57,277 nt of DNA from Mucilaginibacter sp. SG564 (GCF_013149275.1 NZ_JABGNA010000019.1:1-57277), one strand, 5' to 3'; shown: positions 47,501 to 53,844, numbered from the stretch's first letter. Translations and numbers: made by a program. Notes: a model not told the origin generated them from the sequence alone.

Positions 47501-47548
47501 GATGGTCAGGTAATTAAGAGAAAAGGTACAGTTACGCTATTACGATAA
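35561..47548 (+). CDS. giant T9SS-secreted adhesin with 31 Ig-like repeats and seven CxxC modules
   Basis: A 3,995-residue protein (about 0.4 MDa). I start at the ATG at 35561, which opens a clean signal peptide (MRTFTFYSRYIIVL..., cleavage about residue 26); the frame extends upstream only by TTG. I count 31 Ig-like repeats of about 80-90 residues with the pattern W-Y-x3-T-G-G-T-P-x-F-T-G ... T-P-A-L-T ... T-Y-Y-V-E-A. Between them lie seven copies of a ~150-residue module, most carrying LCLLCG or similar and then VDxDxxTFSQ and FDRVE (near 35640, 36108, 37636, 38882, 40376, 41903, 43406). A fibronectin-III-like domain (about 3812-3900) and a gliding-motility-type C-terminal sorting domain (FIPNAFTPNGDGNND ... 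to the end, about 3905-3995) finish it. It is likely a SprB-like surface adhesin exported by the type IX system, with PorP/SprF encoded next. Confidence 0.92.
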   Translation: MRTFTFYSRYIIVLCLLLCATSQIFGQRHFATTQQSGATGLLCLGCVVNNQGNAIDANLQTYSTLNVPVGLLASTYQELIFPTTVPANTQLTIKLGTGDNLLDVTLLGGVTITPYNGSVAGTPVTAPTLASVASSNNQLELIYAPTQAYDRVRVTLSGGLLGALSSIYLYDAFYTTPGPPICNTTYDELHGISSALLGLGLNVGGVANPQNAIDGNPNTASTLNAGVGALGAFAQQTLIFQSASTVGDSVKLTLTIPKSLLDVGLLSSISISTFNGNTDNNDTQFLSASLLSIRLLDFSNNRQRLTVSYVPTKVFDRVQLRLGGVANVLSTLDLNEGEIAIPQPIIKVNNVAVTTAQLCAGSTVTLNATANLAGTSFSWFTQPTGGTAVFTGASFTTPALTNNITYYVSATRPGCATASTRTPVTINVNQIPVAPVVANANLTVCPGSTAIFAATPVTGVTVNWYATATGGTPLFTGNTFTSPALTATTSYYAEAASGGTCVSTTRTKVTATLSALPAAPTLAATNVAICEGDVAVLAIASPVAGQTYNWYATATGGTPLFTGTNFTSPALSANTTYYAEAVNATGCTSATRVAANVTVVPKPAAPTLAVNNATIVAGQTATINVSNAQTGITYKWYSSAAAATPVFTGNPFTTPALFSTTTYYVSAANATGCESTTRTPITITVTINNNSPCTFANQQSTAINGLCLLCSINNDVLAADADTTTASTITVPVGLLGGSASQTLIFPNPGFAGDTIKLALETPGGLADLNLLGGITVAVYNGGTLVGSYPLNNSLLTLRLLSGTGKYAAYVPAVGNYDRVVVTLNSGAATLLTSLKIYYAVQQYPTPKFNPTAPEICKGSPATLTITSPTPANGTFSWFTTPTGGTAVHTGTSYTTPALTANTTYYVEYSRGGSCVSPTRAPVQVIVDDTPVKPVVTPSSATILAGQTATFKATVVNGATIKWYTAPTGGTPVFTGNTFTTPVLNANTTYYAEASLGSCVSPDRTVVPVTVTPIVIPDVSVNPPTQSVNIGTTGTITASSTTPGTVFNWYTTPTGGTPIFTGPTFVTPAVFANTTYYAEAVVTATGAVSATRAAGVVNVIPVGSDPVACAAATAQTNSANGLCLLCGITNAGGAIDNDRNTFSQIHVPIGLLGGSAQQTLQFAHPGIVGDSVIVELGIPGSLADVGLLSQIQIGTFNGGTFNNDFFTVNGSLLNVTLLNGTSRFRVAFKAGAAFDRVEVQFNSGVAGLLNSVNVYDAYQSVAVPTVSAANVSTCQGTTATLTATNVPANVTIKWYTAASGGTAVFTGANFVTPVVNANITYYAEASRTVDGCAQTKRTPVTVTIVPAPASPIVDATTKAVCSGQPATFTAQAVSGVVFTWYATATGGTPLFTGAQFTSPALTATTSYYVQATAGSCGSSARTQVTANVVTTPLVPTVVTPVQICSGSPATLSASSTQAGVIFNWYTTATGGTPVFTGAQYTTPALTANTSYYVEAASTGGCTSSTRAKADVSVNPTPVAPTINAPGQVTSGQSVTLTVTSSVAGVTYKWYAAATGGTALATGTTFTTPALTSNTTYYVEASTAAGCTSATRTVVNITVNPIFSTNCDFASTQTFDVNGGLLCVGCAVNNPNNSVDQDTTNFSQLSVPIGLVGSNVSQKLIFSDAGVVGDTVTVKIAVPASLATVGVLNQLQIASYNGATYNNDRLTLSSNLLKITLLNGNQTALVKFAPKSAFDRVEIRFNGALASLFNTLNIYYATKQVEAPTLAAKTVSICSGSTATFTVNNPRAGITYKWYTSATGGTLVHTGATFTTAALNATTTYYVESSRASSGCANPNRASATANVTPAPVNPVLAQASVPVCSGSSAVLTVSPTQAGVVYNWYAAATGGTPLATGAQFTTPVVTANTSYYVEASANGCVSPARTKADVIVNPVPVAPTIAVNPANGQVTTGSSATLTATSTTAGAIFKWYTTATGGTPVFTGAVFITPPLTATTTYYAESSLASGCVSAQRTAVIITVNQPIIIPDVAVNPPTQTVNAGTSGSLTASSTTPGAVFNWFTTPTGGTSIFTGPNFVSPAVFGQVTYYAESSIPATGAVSASRASGIINVNPIGPNPVPCDAAIDQTSSVNGICLLCGVSNAGGSVDNNSETFSQIHVPVGLLGGSAQQTLRFANTGIVGDSVTVDLGIPGSLADVGLLSQIQVATYNGSTYNGDRVTVDGSLLKITLLNGTSRFKYKFKAAHTFDRVEITFNSGVAGLLAAVNVYDAYQSVASPTISAPNVTICSGLQATLTATVPANVTVRWYTSATGGTAVFTGATFLTPALTATTTYYAEASRTADGCAQAIRTPATVTVTPAPAKPIVAVPTQTVCSGQPASFTATAVAGVTFNWYTAPTGGTPVFTGATFVTPALTATTNYYVEATSAASCGSSSRTQVTANVTATPLVPTVSQTPVSTCSGSSAVLSATSTQSGVTFNWYTTPTGGTPVATGATFVTPALTASTSYYVEAAAGGCTSSTRAKADVIVNPTPVAPVITSNAPGGQITSGQTATLTATSTTAGATFKWYTSATGGTAIFTGAVFTTPPLTSNTTYYVEAVLTSSGCTSTTRTAVTVKVNPIFSTNCDFASTQTFDVNGGLICVACGVTDENNSVDQDTTNFSQLHLPISVLGSYVSQKLIFADPGLVGDTVTLKISVPGSLADINVLGSIQLASYNGATFNNDRITLSSNLIKIAILPGGQTAIIKFAPKAVFDRVEVRLNSGIATLLTTTNIYYASKQVEAPRLAVNTQNICAGGTATFTVSNPRAGVTYRWYSAAVGGTLLHTGTSYSPTNILATTTYYVESSHTSTLCPNPNRVAATANVTPSPVNPVLASFPAEICAGQQVTLTVTNANGATINWYTSAAGGTPVFTGTSFNVTPISTITYYVEAVNGTCTSPARTTATIKVNQLPSKPGVQSPNVAVCAGSPATLAVTSPEAGVTYNWYTAATGGALAHTGATFTTPAITQAITYYIEATNSSSCINGGGRTSVTVTPNSLPAAPILSNTSTPVCNGGSLTVSIVNPVAGITYNWYAAATGGAPVFTGTSNTLNNLTASITFYVEAVNTASSTNCSSATRTKVDVTVLPIPPTPVIQIPTGGLTVCSGSSVTINIANPQTGVVYRWYDAPTNGTLLYTGVQFVSPALTANTTYYVEAATAGNCNASARAQASVTVTPLPPDPVVAAANQQVCLGSTATLSVQAPQAGVTYKWYDSTTKNHLLFTGNPYTTAAITTTTDFYVEATNATGCSSSGFGFAQVTVVAAPGAPVIAGGNTVPTCSGSTALITVSNPSVLLTYKWYSSATGGVALASGVTFTTPVLTANATYYVEASNNIGCTSATRTKVDVVVNTLPNGPTVTTQAGSSTPTVCSGGSAVLVAKSTTPDVTFKWYNVATGGTPIFTGATFTTPVITAATTYYVEAVSNTTGCTSSSPRTSVTINIDNTKAPDPTVDATSLTTCQNSTATIKIVNAVPGTTYTWYTSATGGASVHTGSTFTTPVLTADVTYYVEATNAQACNASTRIAAPVKVTPQPPTPTVSSPNVSVCLGSTATLSVASPQAGITYNWYTDAGRTNLVFTGSSFPLGAVNANATYYVEAASGTCSSPGVATVQVTAVPAPGAPVIAGGNSVNNCAGGSVTLTIDNPQANFTYNWYSTASGGTPLYTGTSFVTPTLTTNTIYFAEAVNNTGCPSASRTSVTVTVTSAPIAPQASTQGTSICPGSSTTISATSSTPGAVIKWYAANTGGAALFTGTDFTTPVLSANTTYYAEAEVAGGCVSTTRTPVTVTILSPLAAPVVTVGSTTSESITFTWAAVTGATGYQVSLDNGQHFVAPSSGAAGLSHTVSGLQPGQSATIIVRATGNSACQLSANSVAVTGTTSNPFGNGLFIPNAFTPNGDGNNDILYVYGTTIQALTLSIYDQWGELQFKSTNKASGWDGTYKGTKQPVGVYVYYVEATMNDGQVIKRKGTVTLLR
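38600..44130 (+). repeat. ~3.02-kb tandem duplication inside the adhesin gene
   Basis: The order IPDV-Ig, CxxC module, four Ig, CxxC module, Ig occurs twice: about 38600-41100 and 41615-44130. Matching Cys codons are 3,018 bases apart (38885 and 41903) and 3,030 bases apart (40376 and 43406). The copies differ at many codons, so the duplication is not recent or has been diversified. Confidence 0.8.
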
Positions 47549-47559
47549 GGCCTATATAT

Positions 47560-47593
47560 GTACGGTATCATGTATCATAGCGTGATACCGTAC
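47560..47593. other. hairpin between adhesin and PorP/SprF genes
   Basis: GTACGGTATCA (47560-47570) pairs exactly with TGATACCGTAC (47583-47593). No T tract follows. In a 77-base gap of an apparent operon it could attenuate or stabilise the transcript so that the two products are made in different amounts. Confidence 0.6.
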
Positions 47594-47625
47594 TTCATGA
47601 CCGCATCACAATTAATAAAACTACT

Positions 47626-48627
47626 ATGAAAAAAAGAGTTATAGTTATCATGGCAATACTGCTTCAGATTGGAGCAATAAGTCAATTAAAGGCGCAGATC
47701 GATCCGCACTTTTCGCAATATTACGCCTATCCCTTGTATCTTAACCCGGCATTAACCGGGGTGATCAATGGCGACGTGCGTGTCAATGCAAATTTTAAAA
47801 ACCAATACGCAACCATCAACAATGCGTATCAAACGGGCGCCTTGTCTGTTGATTTTAGGCCAACTGATAAAGTGGGGGTAGGTTTTAATGTGATCAACCA
47901 GGCCGCGGGCGATGTCGGATATAACTATTTTGCGGCTTACGGCTCTTTTGGTTATGCTATTTCCGTTTCAAATGATGGGTACAAAAAAGTAAGCTTTGGC
48001 GTACAGGCAGGTATCATTAACCGTAGCTTCGACCCCAACAAGGCGCAGTTCGGCAGCCAGTTTAACCCAAGCAGCGGTTTCGATCCAACGCTACCCAGTA
48101 ACGAAAACTTTTTAAATACCAATGCTACCATATTTGACGCGGGAGCTGGTGTGTTTTATTATGATGGCGACCCCCTGCATAACGCCAACTTTTTTGGTGG
48201 TGTAAGTGTATCCCACCTTGCCCGCTCAAAGGATCCATTTGCGGTTGATGGTTCCAGTCTTAAATTGCCCATACGTTATACTGTACACGCTGGTGTACGT
48301 ATAAAGGCTTCGGATTATTTTGACATTATTCCGCATGCCATTTATATCAGGCAACAAAAAGCCGAAGAGAAAGCCGTTGGTGCTTATTCAGAATTAAAAC
48401 TACAGGATGATAAAGGTTTAATATTGGGCGGTATGTATCGTTTTAAGGATGCGGCTATTGCTAACATCGGATACCATGTTAACAGCTTGATCATAGGCGC
48501 AAGTTATGATTTCAATACATCATCGCTTACCCGGGCCACATCTGGCAACGGAGGTATTGAGTTATCGGTAAGTTATGTATTTCGCAAACGCATCCAGGAA
48601 CCGGAAGCAATTTGCCCAAGGCTTTAA
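47626..48627 (+). CDS. PorP/SprF family type IX secretion outer-membrane protein
   Basis: A 333-residue protein with signal peptide (to about LKAQ, residue 24) and the PorP/SprF start: IDPHFSQYYAYPLYLNPALTG, then KNQYATINNAYQTGALSVDFR. It ends as an outer-membrane beta-barrel with GGIELSVSYVFRKR. SprF-like proteins are dedicated partners that hold or export a particular adhesin with a type B C-terminal signal, as SprF does for SprB in Flavobacterium johnsoniae. Immediately downstream of the adhesin, it is the expected partner. Its 3' end is 11 bases before the OmpA-family start at 48639. Confidence 0.95.
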   Translation: MKKRVIVIMAILLQIGAISQLKAQIDPHFSQYYAYPLYLNPALTGVINGDVRVNANFKNQYATINNAYQTGALSVDFRPTDKVGVGFNVINQAAGDVGYNYFAAYGSFGYAISVSNDGYKKVSFGVQAGIINRSFDPNKAQFGSQFNPSSGFDPTLPSNENFLNTNATIFDAGAGVFYYDGDPLHNANFFGGVSVSHLARSKDPFAVDGSSLKLPIRYTVHAGVRIKASDYFDIIPHAIYIRQQKAEEKAVGAYSELKLQDDKGLILGGMYRFKDAAIANIGYHVNSLIIGASYDFNTSSLTRATSGNGGIELSVSYVFRKRIQEPEAICPRL

Positions 48628-48638
48628 ACTTTATCAAC

Positions 48639-50639
48639 ATGAAGAAAATAATTTTTACATTACTCATACTGCTTGTGTTTAAAGGGGTCAACGCCCAGTA
48701 TAGCAAGGACAATCCGAGGGTTTATGGCGATAAGGCCTTTAACAATAAGGATTACTATGAGGCTGCTTTTTACTATAAAAGAGCTGCCGAAGGTTTAAGT
48801 CTTACCTTACTGCAGGCCATACCTTACCACGCCGGCGAAAAAACCAGCAAAAAGCCTACAAAACAGACTGACCAGGCTTACATATCTTACCAGTTAGCCG
48901 AATCATATCGTTTATATGAAAACTATATTGAGGCCCAGGGCTGGTATTATAAAGTGATCAGTGCCAATTATGAAAAAGAATATCCTTTAGCCCGCCTTTG
49001 GTATGGTGTGTGTTTAAGGGCTACTCAACACTTTGACGACGCCATAAAACAATTGGAGCAATTCCAGGCAAATTACAATGGTGAAAGCAAGTACAAGGAT
49101 ATAGCTACTAAAGAAATTAAAAACTGTCATTTCGCGAAAGATCAATATCAGTATCCTTTGTTGGTTGAGGCAACTAAGTTGCCAGCGCCTTATGCTTCTG
49201 ATGGTTCTGATTATTCCCTTGTTCAGCGTGACGGCAATAGTTATTTCACTTCATCACGGTTTGTTAAAGATGATAAAAAACACCTGAACCGGATATATCA
49301 ACTTGATAAAGCAAAACCGGGCGTACCTATTGTGATCAGTTTAAAAGATCCGGATACTAAAGGAAAAAAAGAATTGGAGTACGGCACCCCTTCATTCAAT
49401 GAAACCGGCAAGCGGATGTATTTTACCCGCTGGTATAAAGAGGGAGCCAAGACCATACACGCCATTTATTTTACCGAATGGGTAGATAACGATTGGTCGG
49501 CCCCAAAGAAAATGAACAGCAACGTAAACGTTGACGGGTTTAACTCTATACAGCCATTTGTTACAGCTGATGGTTTGCGCCTGTTTTTTGCCTCTAACAA
49601 ACCAGGCGGTCAGGGTGGCGACGATATCTGGGTGGCTTACCTGAACTTTAATGGCGATGCGGTGAGCGCAACTAACTTGGGTAGCGTTATCAATACTGCT
49701 TTTGATGAAGAAGCGCCTTATTATGATCTGCCAAACAAAAGATTGGTGTACAGTTCAAAAGGGTTTATAGGCCTGGGTGGTTTTGACTTTTTTGAAAGCC
49801 AGAGCACACTGGATAAATGGAGCGAGCCTAAAAATTTGGGCTACCCTATTAACTCCGCAAAAGACGATCTGTATTATTTGCCCGATCATGATGATGCCAA
49901 AAAATTCTACATCAGCTCTGATCGTGAATCTGATTGCTGTCTGGCTATTTTCTCGGCAGAAAACAAGAAATATGTGTTATCTGGCCTTGTAACTGATTGC
50001 GATACGCATCAGCCATTAGAGGGCGTTAAAGTAAGCTTTATCGATTCGTTGTCAAAAGACACCTTGAAGCAAATGGTAGTTGGCAAAAATGGCCGTTATG
50101 CATTTGATGTAACCGATAAACGTCCGCACAGTCTGCGACTTGAAAAAGGTTGCTACTTTGCTAAAAACCTGCCTGCTCCTGCTACAGGTACCATGCGTAA
50201 TGATACTTTATATAGCGCCGATATCTGCTTGCAAGCCTTTACACCGGAAAAACCTATCGTGATTAAAAATGTATTGTACGACTTTAACAAAGCTACATTA
50301 AGGCCGGAATCAAAAGTTGTTTTGGATACATTGGTTGGTGTGCTGAAAGATAACCCGACAATAAAAGTGGAATTAAGTGCGCATACCGATTCCATTGGCT
50401 CAAATAAGTATAACGATAAATTATCACAGGCCAGGGCTCAATCATGCGTTACCTATATCATATCAAAAGGTATAGACGCGGCGCGTGTATATGCAAAGGG
50501 CTACGGTAAAAGAAAGCCGGTTGCACCTAACTCGCTTCCTAACGGAAAAGATAATCCTGCTGGTCGCCAGTTGAACAGGCGTACCGAGTTTAAGGTGCTA
50601 AAGGATCCGAATGATAAAACTTCAAATCCGTGTAAGTAA
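48639..50639 (+). CDS. OmpA-family lipid-free envelope protein with TPR, PD40 propeller and carboxypeptidase-like domain
   Basis: A 666-residue protein; the ATG at 48639 gives a good signal peptide (MKKIIFTLLILLVFKGVNAQ). Order: TPR-like helices (about 30-165, YEAAFYYKRAAEG, YQLAESYRLYENYIEAQGWYYKVI), a WD40/PD40 beta-propeller (about 180-445, GTPSFNETGKRMYFTRW, LRLFFASNKPGGQGGDDIWVA), a carboxypeptidase-like beta domain (about 447-530) and a C-terminal OmpA peptidoglycan-binding domain (about 545-660, VELSAHTDSIGSNKYNDKLS and GRQLNRRTEF). This is the PorE-like layout that anchors type IX machinery or its adhesins to peptidoglycan. It is third in the adhesin cassette. Confidence 0.93.
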   Translation: MKKIIFTLLILLVFKGVNAQYSKDNPRVYGDKAFNNKDYYEAAFYYKRAAEGLSLTLLQAIPYHAGEKTSKKPTKQTDQAYISYQLAESYRLYENYIEAQGWYYKVISANYEKEYPLARLWYGVCLRATQHFDDAIKQLEQFQANYNGESKYKDIATKEIKNCHFAKDQYQYPLLVEATKLPAPYASDGSDYSLVQRDGNSYFTSSRFVKDDKKHLNRIYQLDKAKPGVPIVISLKDPDTKGKKELEYGTPSFNETGKRMYFTRWYKEGAKTIHAIYFTEWVDNDWSAPKKMNSNVNVDGFNSIQPFVTADGLRLFFASNKPGGQGGDDIWVAYLNFNGDAVSATNLGSVINTAFDEEAPYYDLPNKRLVYSSKGFIGLGGFDFFESQSTLDKWSEPKNLGYPINSAKDDLYYLPDHDDAKKFYISSDRESDCCLAIFSAENKKYVLSGLVTDCDTHQPLEGVKVSFIDSLSKDTLKQMVVGKNGRYAFDVTDKRPHSLRLEKGCYFAKNLPAPATGTMRNDTLYSADICLQAFTPEKPIVIKNVLYDFNKATLRPESKVVLDTLVGVLKDNPTIKVELSAHTDSIGSNKYNDKLSQARAQSCVTYIISKGIDAARVYAKGYGKRKPVAPNSLPNGKDNPAGRQLNRRTEFKVLKDPNDKTSNPCK

Positions 50640-50710
50640 AGCACAGGTTTAGGTACGATTGAAGTTATTAAGATTGAAAACATAAAGTAAAGATTTAAAC
50701 ACCGGGGTTT

Positions 50711-51049
50711 ATGATTAAGCAGGATAGATTATCAGTAAGCAGACCATTACTCAAAACCAAAGGATTTTCGACTTTACATTTGCAGATATTTGAATATATA
50801 TTGGTAGGGAAAACCAACCGCGAAATAAACCGGATACTGGGATATACAGAGCGGTCGCACGCGGTAGTTGATCACTCGCGCAAGGTGATGCATAAATTAC
50901 TGGCGATGGAAGACCTGCATAAGGCCGATTTTAAAGACAGAGTAGTGTATCCGCGTAAATTTCAGTTCTGGTGGAAAAAACTACTGAATAAACATAAAAC
51001 CGATCTGCTATCCATGGCGATAGCACCTAAGTTTTACGAAGAAAATTAA
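50711..51049 (+). CDS. small orphan LuxR-type HTH protein
   Basis: A 112-residue protein. Residues about 20-66 (LQIFEYILVGKTNREINRIL, then GYTERSHAVVDHSRKVMHKLLA) follow the LuxR/GerE helix-turn-helix pattern in which 'G-K-T-N-R-E-I' leads the DNA-binding helix pair. There is no receiver or ligand domain. The remaining tail is basic (RKFQFWWKKLLNKHK). It lies 71 bases after the OmpA-family gene on the same strand and is followed by a strong terminator, so it probably belongs to the adhesin cassette and may regulate it. Confidence 0.7.
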   Translation: MIKQDRLSVSRPLLKTKGFSTLHLQIFEYILVGKTNREINRILGYTERSHAVVDHSRKVMHKLLAMEDLHKADFKDRVVYPRKFQFWWKKLLNKHKTDLLSMAIAPKFYEEN

Positions 51050-51075
51050 CGCCCAAGACGTATAACTGATCTGGT

Positions 51076-51115
51076 AAGGAGCAATGAATCATAGTTCATT
51101 GCTCCTTTTGCTTTT
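51076..51115 (+). terminator. strong Rho-independent terminator ending the adhesin cassette
   Basis: AAGGAGCAATGAA (51076-51088) pairs with TTCATTGCTCCTT (51095-51107), loop TCATAG, followed by TTTGCTTTT. It closes the plus-strand cassette, and the following gene is on the minus strand. Confidence 0.9.
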
Positions 51116-51125
51116 AAATGCTTGT

Positions 51126-51989
51126 TTAGTTTACAGCGTTGTTGATATATTCCTGCAGCGTTGTTTTTCCTTTTAAGGCTATAGTTCCCTGATTTTCGGC
51201 ATGTATCTGGCCGGATATTACCATATCGGTCATTTCGATATAGTTTTTGATGGCATCTTCAGAGAATCCTATTTTTTTGAGGGTCGACGGCCATTGATCA
51301 CGGGGGATCTGTTTTGCTTTCACCTCTTTATGCAATGCCTTTGAAAATGCCGCCGCGACACCCGCGGAACTCAATGATTCCGGACCCGATGCCTCATAAA
51401 TTTTATTCCCGGAGTCATCGCTGGTAATAATATCAGTAGCAAATTTGGCTACATCCATAGGCGATATCATCGGGATAGATAGATCAACCGGGAAGAAAGT
51501 AGGTAAAATGCCGCTCTCTTTTACTACTGGCAGATAGGCCATCCAATTGCTGTAATAATAGGCAGGCCTGATATAGGACTGTTCGATGTCCAGATCTTTA
51601 AAGGCGTGTTCTAAAAAATAGGACATAAGCAGATTGCCTGTCCCCTTATCGTATTGCGCCCCAATTGATGATAGACCAACCACCTTTTTTACAGGCGATT
51701 TTTCTATCGCTTTCCGGATATTTTGAAGACTTTTCCTGGTATCACCTAATATATCGTCGCCTTTGCCGGTTTCTGGGGTAATAACAAAAAATGTTGATCC
51801 TTTTTTAAGTGCGTCCGTTATAGCCTGCTGGTCAAATACATCGGCAATGGCACTATCAGCGCCCTTTTTTTTAAGCTGTTCTGCTTTTTCTTTACTCCTT
51901 ACGATACCTTTTACAGGCTCGCCCTTTTTTACAAGATTGGTCACAATAGCCGACCCAACTTGTCCTGATGCTCCCTGAATAATGTTCAT
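51126..51989 (-). CDS. NmrA-like NAD(P)-binding atypical SDR
   Basis: A 287-residue protein starting at the ATG at 51989; the upstream 37 codons are an unlikely extension. MNIIQGASGQVGSAI carries the atypical SDR/NmrA dinucleotide motif GASGQVG (residues 6-12), and IRSKEKAEQLKKKGADSAIADVFD matches the NADP-discriminating and second-strand region. The rest (SYIRPAYYYSNWM, DVAKFATDII, YEASGPESLS) is typical of NmrA/QOR2-like reductases or redox sensors. No substrate can be assigned. It is divergent from the AlkC-like gene, with 159 bases between. Confidence 0.85.
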   Translation of the reverse strand: MNIIQGASGQVGSAIVTNLVKKGEPVKGIVRSKEKAEQLKKKGADSAIADVFDQQAITDALKKGSTFFVITPETGKGDDILGDTRKSLQNIRKAIEKSPVKKVVGLSSIGAQYDKGTGNLLMSYFLEHAFKDLDIEQSYIRPAYYYSNWMAYLPVVKESGILPTFFPVDLSIPMISPMDVAKFATDIITSDDSGNKIYEASGPESLSSAGVAAAFSKALHKEVKAKQIPRDQWPSTLKKIGFSEDAIKNYIEMTDMVISGQIHAENQGTIALKGKTTLQEYINNAVN

Positions 51990-52148
51990 AATATTAAGTA
52001 TTAGATTAACTTTAATAGTTATAGGGAAGCAAAGACCAAACCAAAAGTGGATTTTATGAAAATTACACGCGGTTTGCAGGAGCTTTATGCCGATAGCCAA
52101 TTGGTAAAACCGACCTGTAATTGATACCTTAGGACCTAAATAAGTTCC

Positions 52149-53252
52149 ATGAGCAGTTTATTAAAAGATATTTACTCTCCCGCGTTTTATAACCGGTTTG
52201 CAGATGTGCTTGCGCATGTACTTCCTGATTTTGATAAAAAGCGTTTCCTGTCGCTTATTTTTATTGATGGATACGAGAACAAGGCGCTGAAAGAGCGGAT
52301 GCGGCACAATTCCATTGTGCTGCATGAGTTTATGCCTGCTGATTTTCCAGTCGCTGCGGAGATGATGGAAAAGATCATTACCCGTTTGCGTGCCGAACAT
52401 TTTGGCGAGGATAGCCTGGCCATGATGTTTTTGCCCGATTATATAGAAGTTTATGGTCTTGATCATTATGAAGCGTCTGTAAAATCCCTGGAGTTTATTA
52501 CCCAGTTTGTAAGCTGCGAATTTGCGGTACGGCCATTTCTGCTCAAATACACCGACCGGATGATGATGCAGATGCAGCTATGGTCATTACATGAAAATCA
52601 TAAAGTGCGTCGTTTTGCCAGCGAAGGCAGCCGGCCCAGACTGCCCTGGGGCTTGGCGATACCCGCATTGAAAAAAGACCCGGCACCGGTACTCGCGGTT
52701 TTGGAAAATTTAAAAAACGATCCCTCCGAATGGGTACGTAAAAGCGTAGCCAATAACCTGAACGATATCTCCAAAGATCACCCGGGAGTAATGATGACCA
52801 TTGCCCGTGAGTGGCATGGCATCAGTAAAGAAACGGATGCTATCATAAAACATGCCAGTCGTACCCTGTTAAAAAGCGGCCATGCCGAAATACTGCAGCA
52901 TTATGGGCTGGAGAGCAAGAGCTTAACCATGACCGGCTTCCTTATCCTGACACCCGAAGTAAAAATAGGGGATAGCCTGGAATTTACTTTCACAGTAACA
53001 AATGACCATACCGAAAAGCAAACCGTACGGCTGGAATATGGTATTTACTACAATAAAGCCAATGGACAACTGAGCAAAAAGGTATTCAAAATAAGCGAAC
53101 GACCCTACCTGGCCGGAGAGAAAATTGTGGTTAAAAGAAAGCAGCCATTTAAGCCGATCACCACCCGTACTTTTTATCCCGGTAAACATCAGCTCTCTGT
53201 TATCATTAATGGGGAGGAGAAGGAACTCCAAAGCTTTGATATATTTGCCTGA
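52149..53252 (+). CDS. alkC: AlkC-type DNA alkylation repair glycosylase with C-terminal Ig-like domain
   Basis: A 367-residue HEAT-like repeat protein. HKVRRFASEGSRPRLPWG (residues 151-168) and DPSEWVRKSVANNLNDISKD (191-210) are signature segments of the AlkC family, which removes 3-methyladenine and related alkylated bases. Residues about 260-367 form a beta-rich Ig-like domain (GFLILTPEVKIGDSLEFTFT, then FYPGKHQLSVIINGEE) that characterised AlkC-alpha enzymes use to hold DNA. The Crp/Fnr-type gene follows after 19 bases on the same strand, suggesting coupled expression. Confidence 0.85.
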   Translation: MSSLLKDIYSPAFYNRFADVLAHVLPDFDKKRFLSLIFIDGYENKALKERMRHNSIVLHEFMPADFPVAAEMMEKIITRLRAEHFGEDSLAMMFLPDYIEVYGLDHYEASVKSLEFITQFVSCEFAVRPFLLKYTDRMMMQMQLWSLHENHKVRRFASEGSRPRLPWGLAIPALKKDPAPVLAVLENLKNDPSEWVRKSVANNLNDISKDHPGVMMTIAREWHGISKETDAIIKHASRTLLKSGHAEILQHYGLESKSLTMTGFLILTPEVKIGDSLEFTFTVTNDHTEKQTVRLEYGIYYNKANGQLSKKVFKISERPYLAGEKIVVKRKQPFKPITTRTFYPGKHQLSVIINGEEKELQSFDIFA

Positions 53253-53271
53253 TCATTTTGCTCAAAAGCTT

Positions 53272-53844
53272 ATGCCCAACCCGCTTATCAGTTATTTTCA
53301 ACAGTTCCGGCATATTGCTGCTGATGATGCCCGCCTGATCCTGGCTGCTTTTGAATTAAAAAGCTACAAGGAGGGGGAGTATCCGTTTAAGGGGCACCGG
53401 GTTTGCTCCGAGATGTATTTTGTTTGCAAAGGCGTGGTGCGTATAGCAACCCATAATGAACGTGGTGTGGATATCACCCACTTTTTCTATCGCGAAAATA
53501 ACCTCTGCACTATTCTGCAAAGTTTTAATGAAGGCAGTATCACGCCAACGGCTATCCAGGCCTGTTGCGATGCCGAGATCATGGTGATAACTAAAACCAG
53601 ATTAATGGCGCTGTATGCAGAGCTGTCTTATCTCAGGGACATCATCGATGATATTAACCAGCAGCACCTCATACACAAGGTAAATGTTCGTAACCGTTAC
53701 ATTGGCGAAACCGCCGATGATCAATACCGGTTATTTGTGGAGCAAAACCCCGATATCGCGTTGCGTGTACCTTTAAAAGATATTGCCAGCTATTTAGGTA
53801 TCACCCCGCAATCGCTTAGCCGCATCCGTAAAAATATACGGTAG
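53272..53844 (+). CDS. Crp/Fnr family transcriptional regulator
   Basis: A 190-residue regulator. I use the ATG at 53272 (MPNPLISYFQQF); the frame continues upstream into the alkC-like gene but that part is not family-like. It has a cNMP-binding-like jelly roll (about 20-115, EMYFVCKGVVRIATHNERG) and a C-terminal HTH, VPLKDIASYLGITPQSLSRIRK (about 168-189). It lies 19 bases after the AlkC-like gene and may respond to the same stress, though no effector can be deduced. A repeat element begins 16 bases after its stop. Confidence 0.88.
   Translation: MPNPLISYFQQFRHIAADDARLILAAFELKSYKEGEYPFKGHRVCSEMYFVCKGVVRIATHNERGVDITHFFYRENNLCTILQSFNEGSITPTAIQACCDAEIMVITKTRLMALYAELSYLRDIIDDINQQHLIHKVNVRNRYIGETADDQYRLFVEQNPDIALRVPLKDIASYLGITPQSLSRIRKNIR

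Noticed and set aside
35561..47548. CRISPR-like repetition in the adhesin gene
   Set aside because: The periodic sequence is in frame and encodes diverged Ig-like repeats; units are about 250 bases with no spacer structure.
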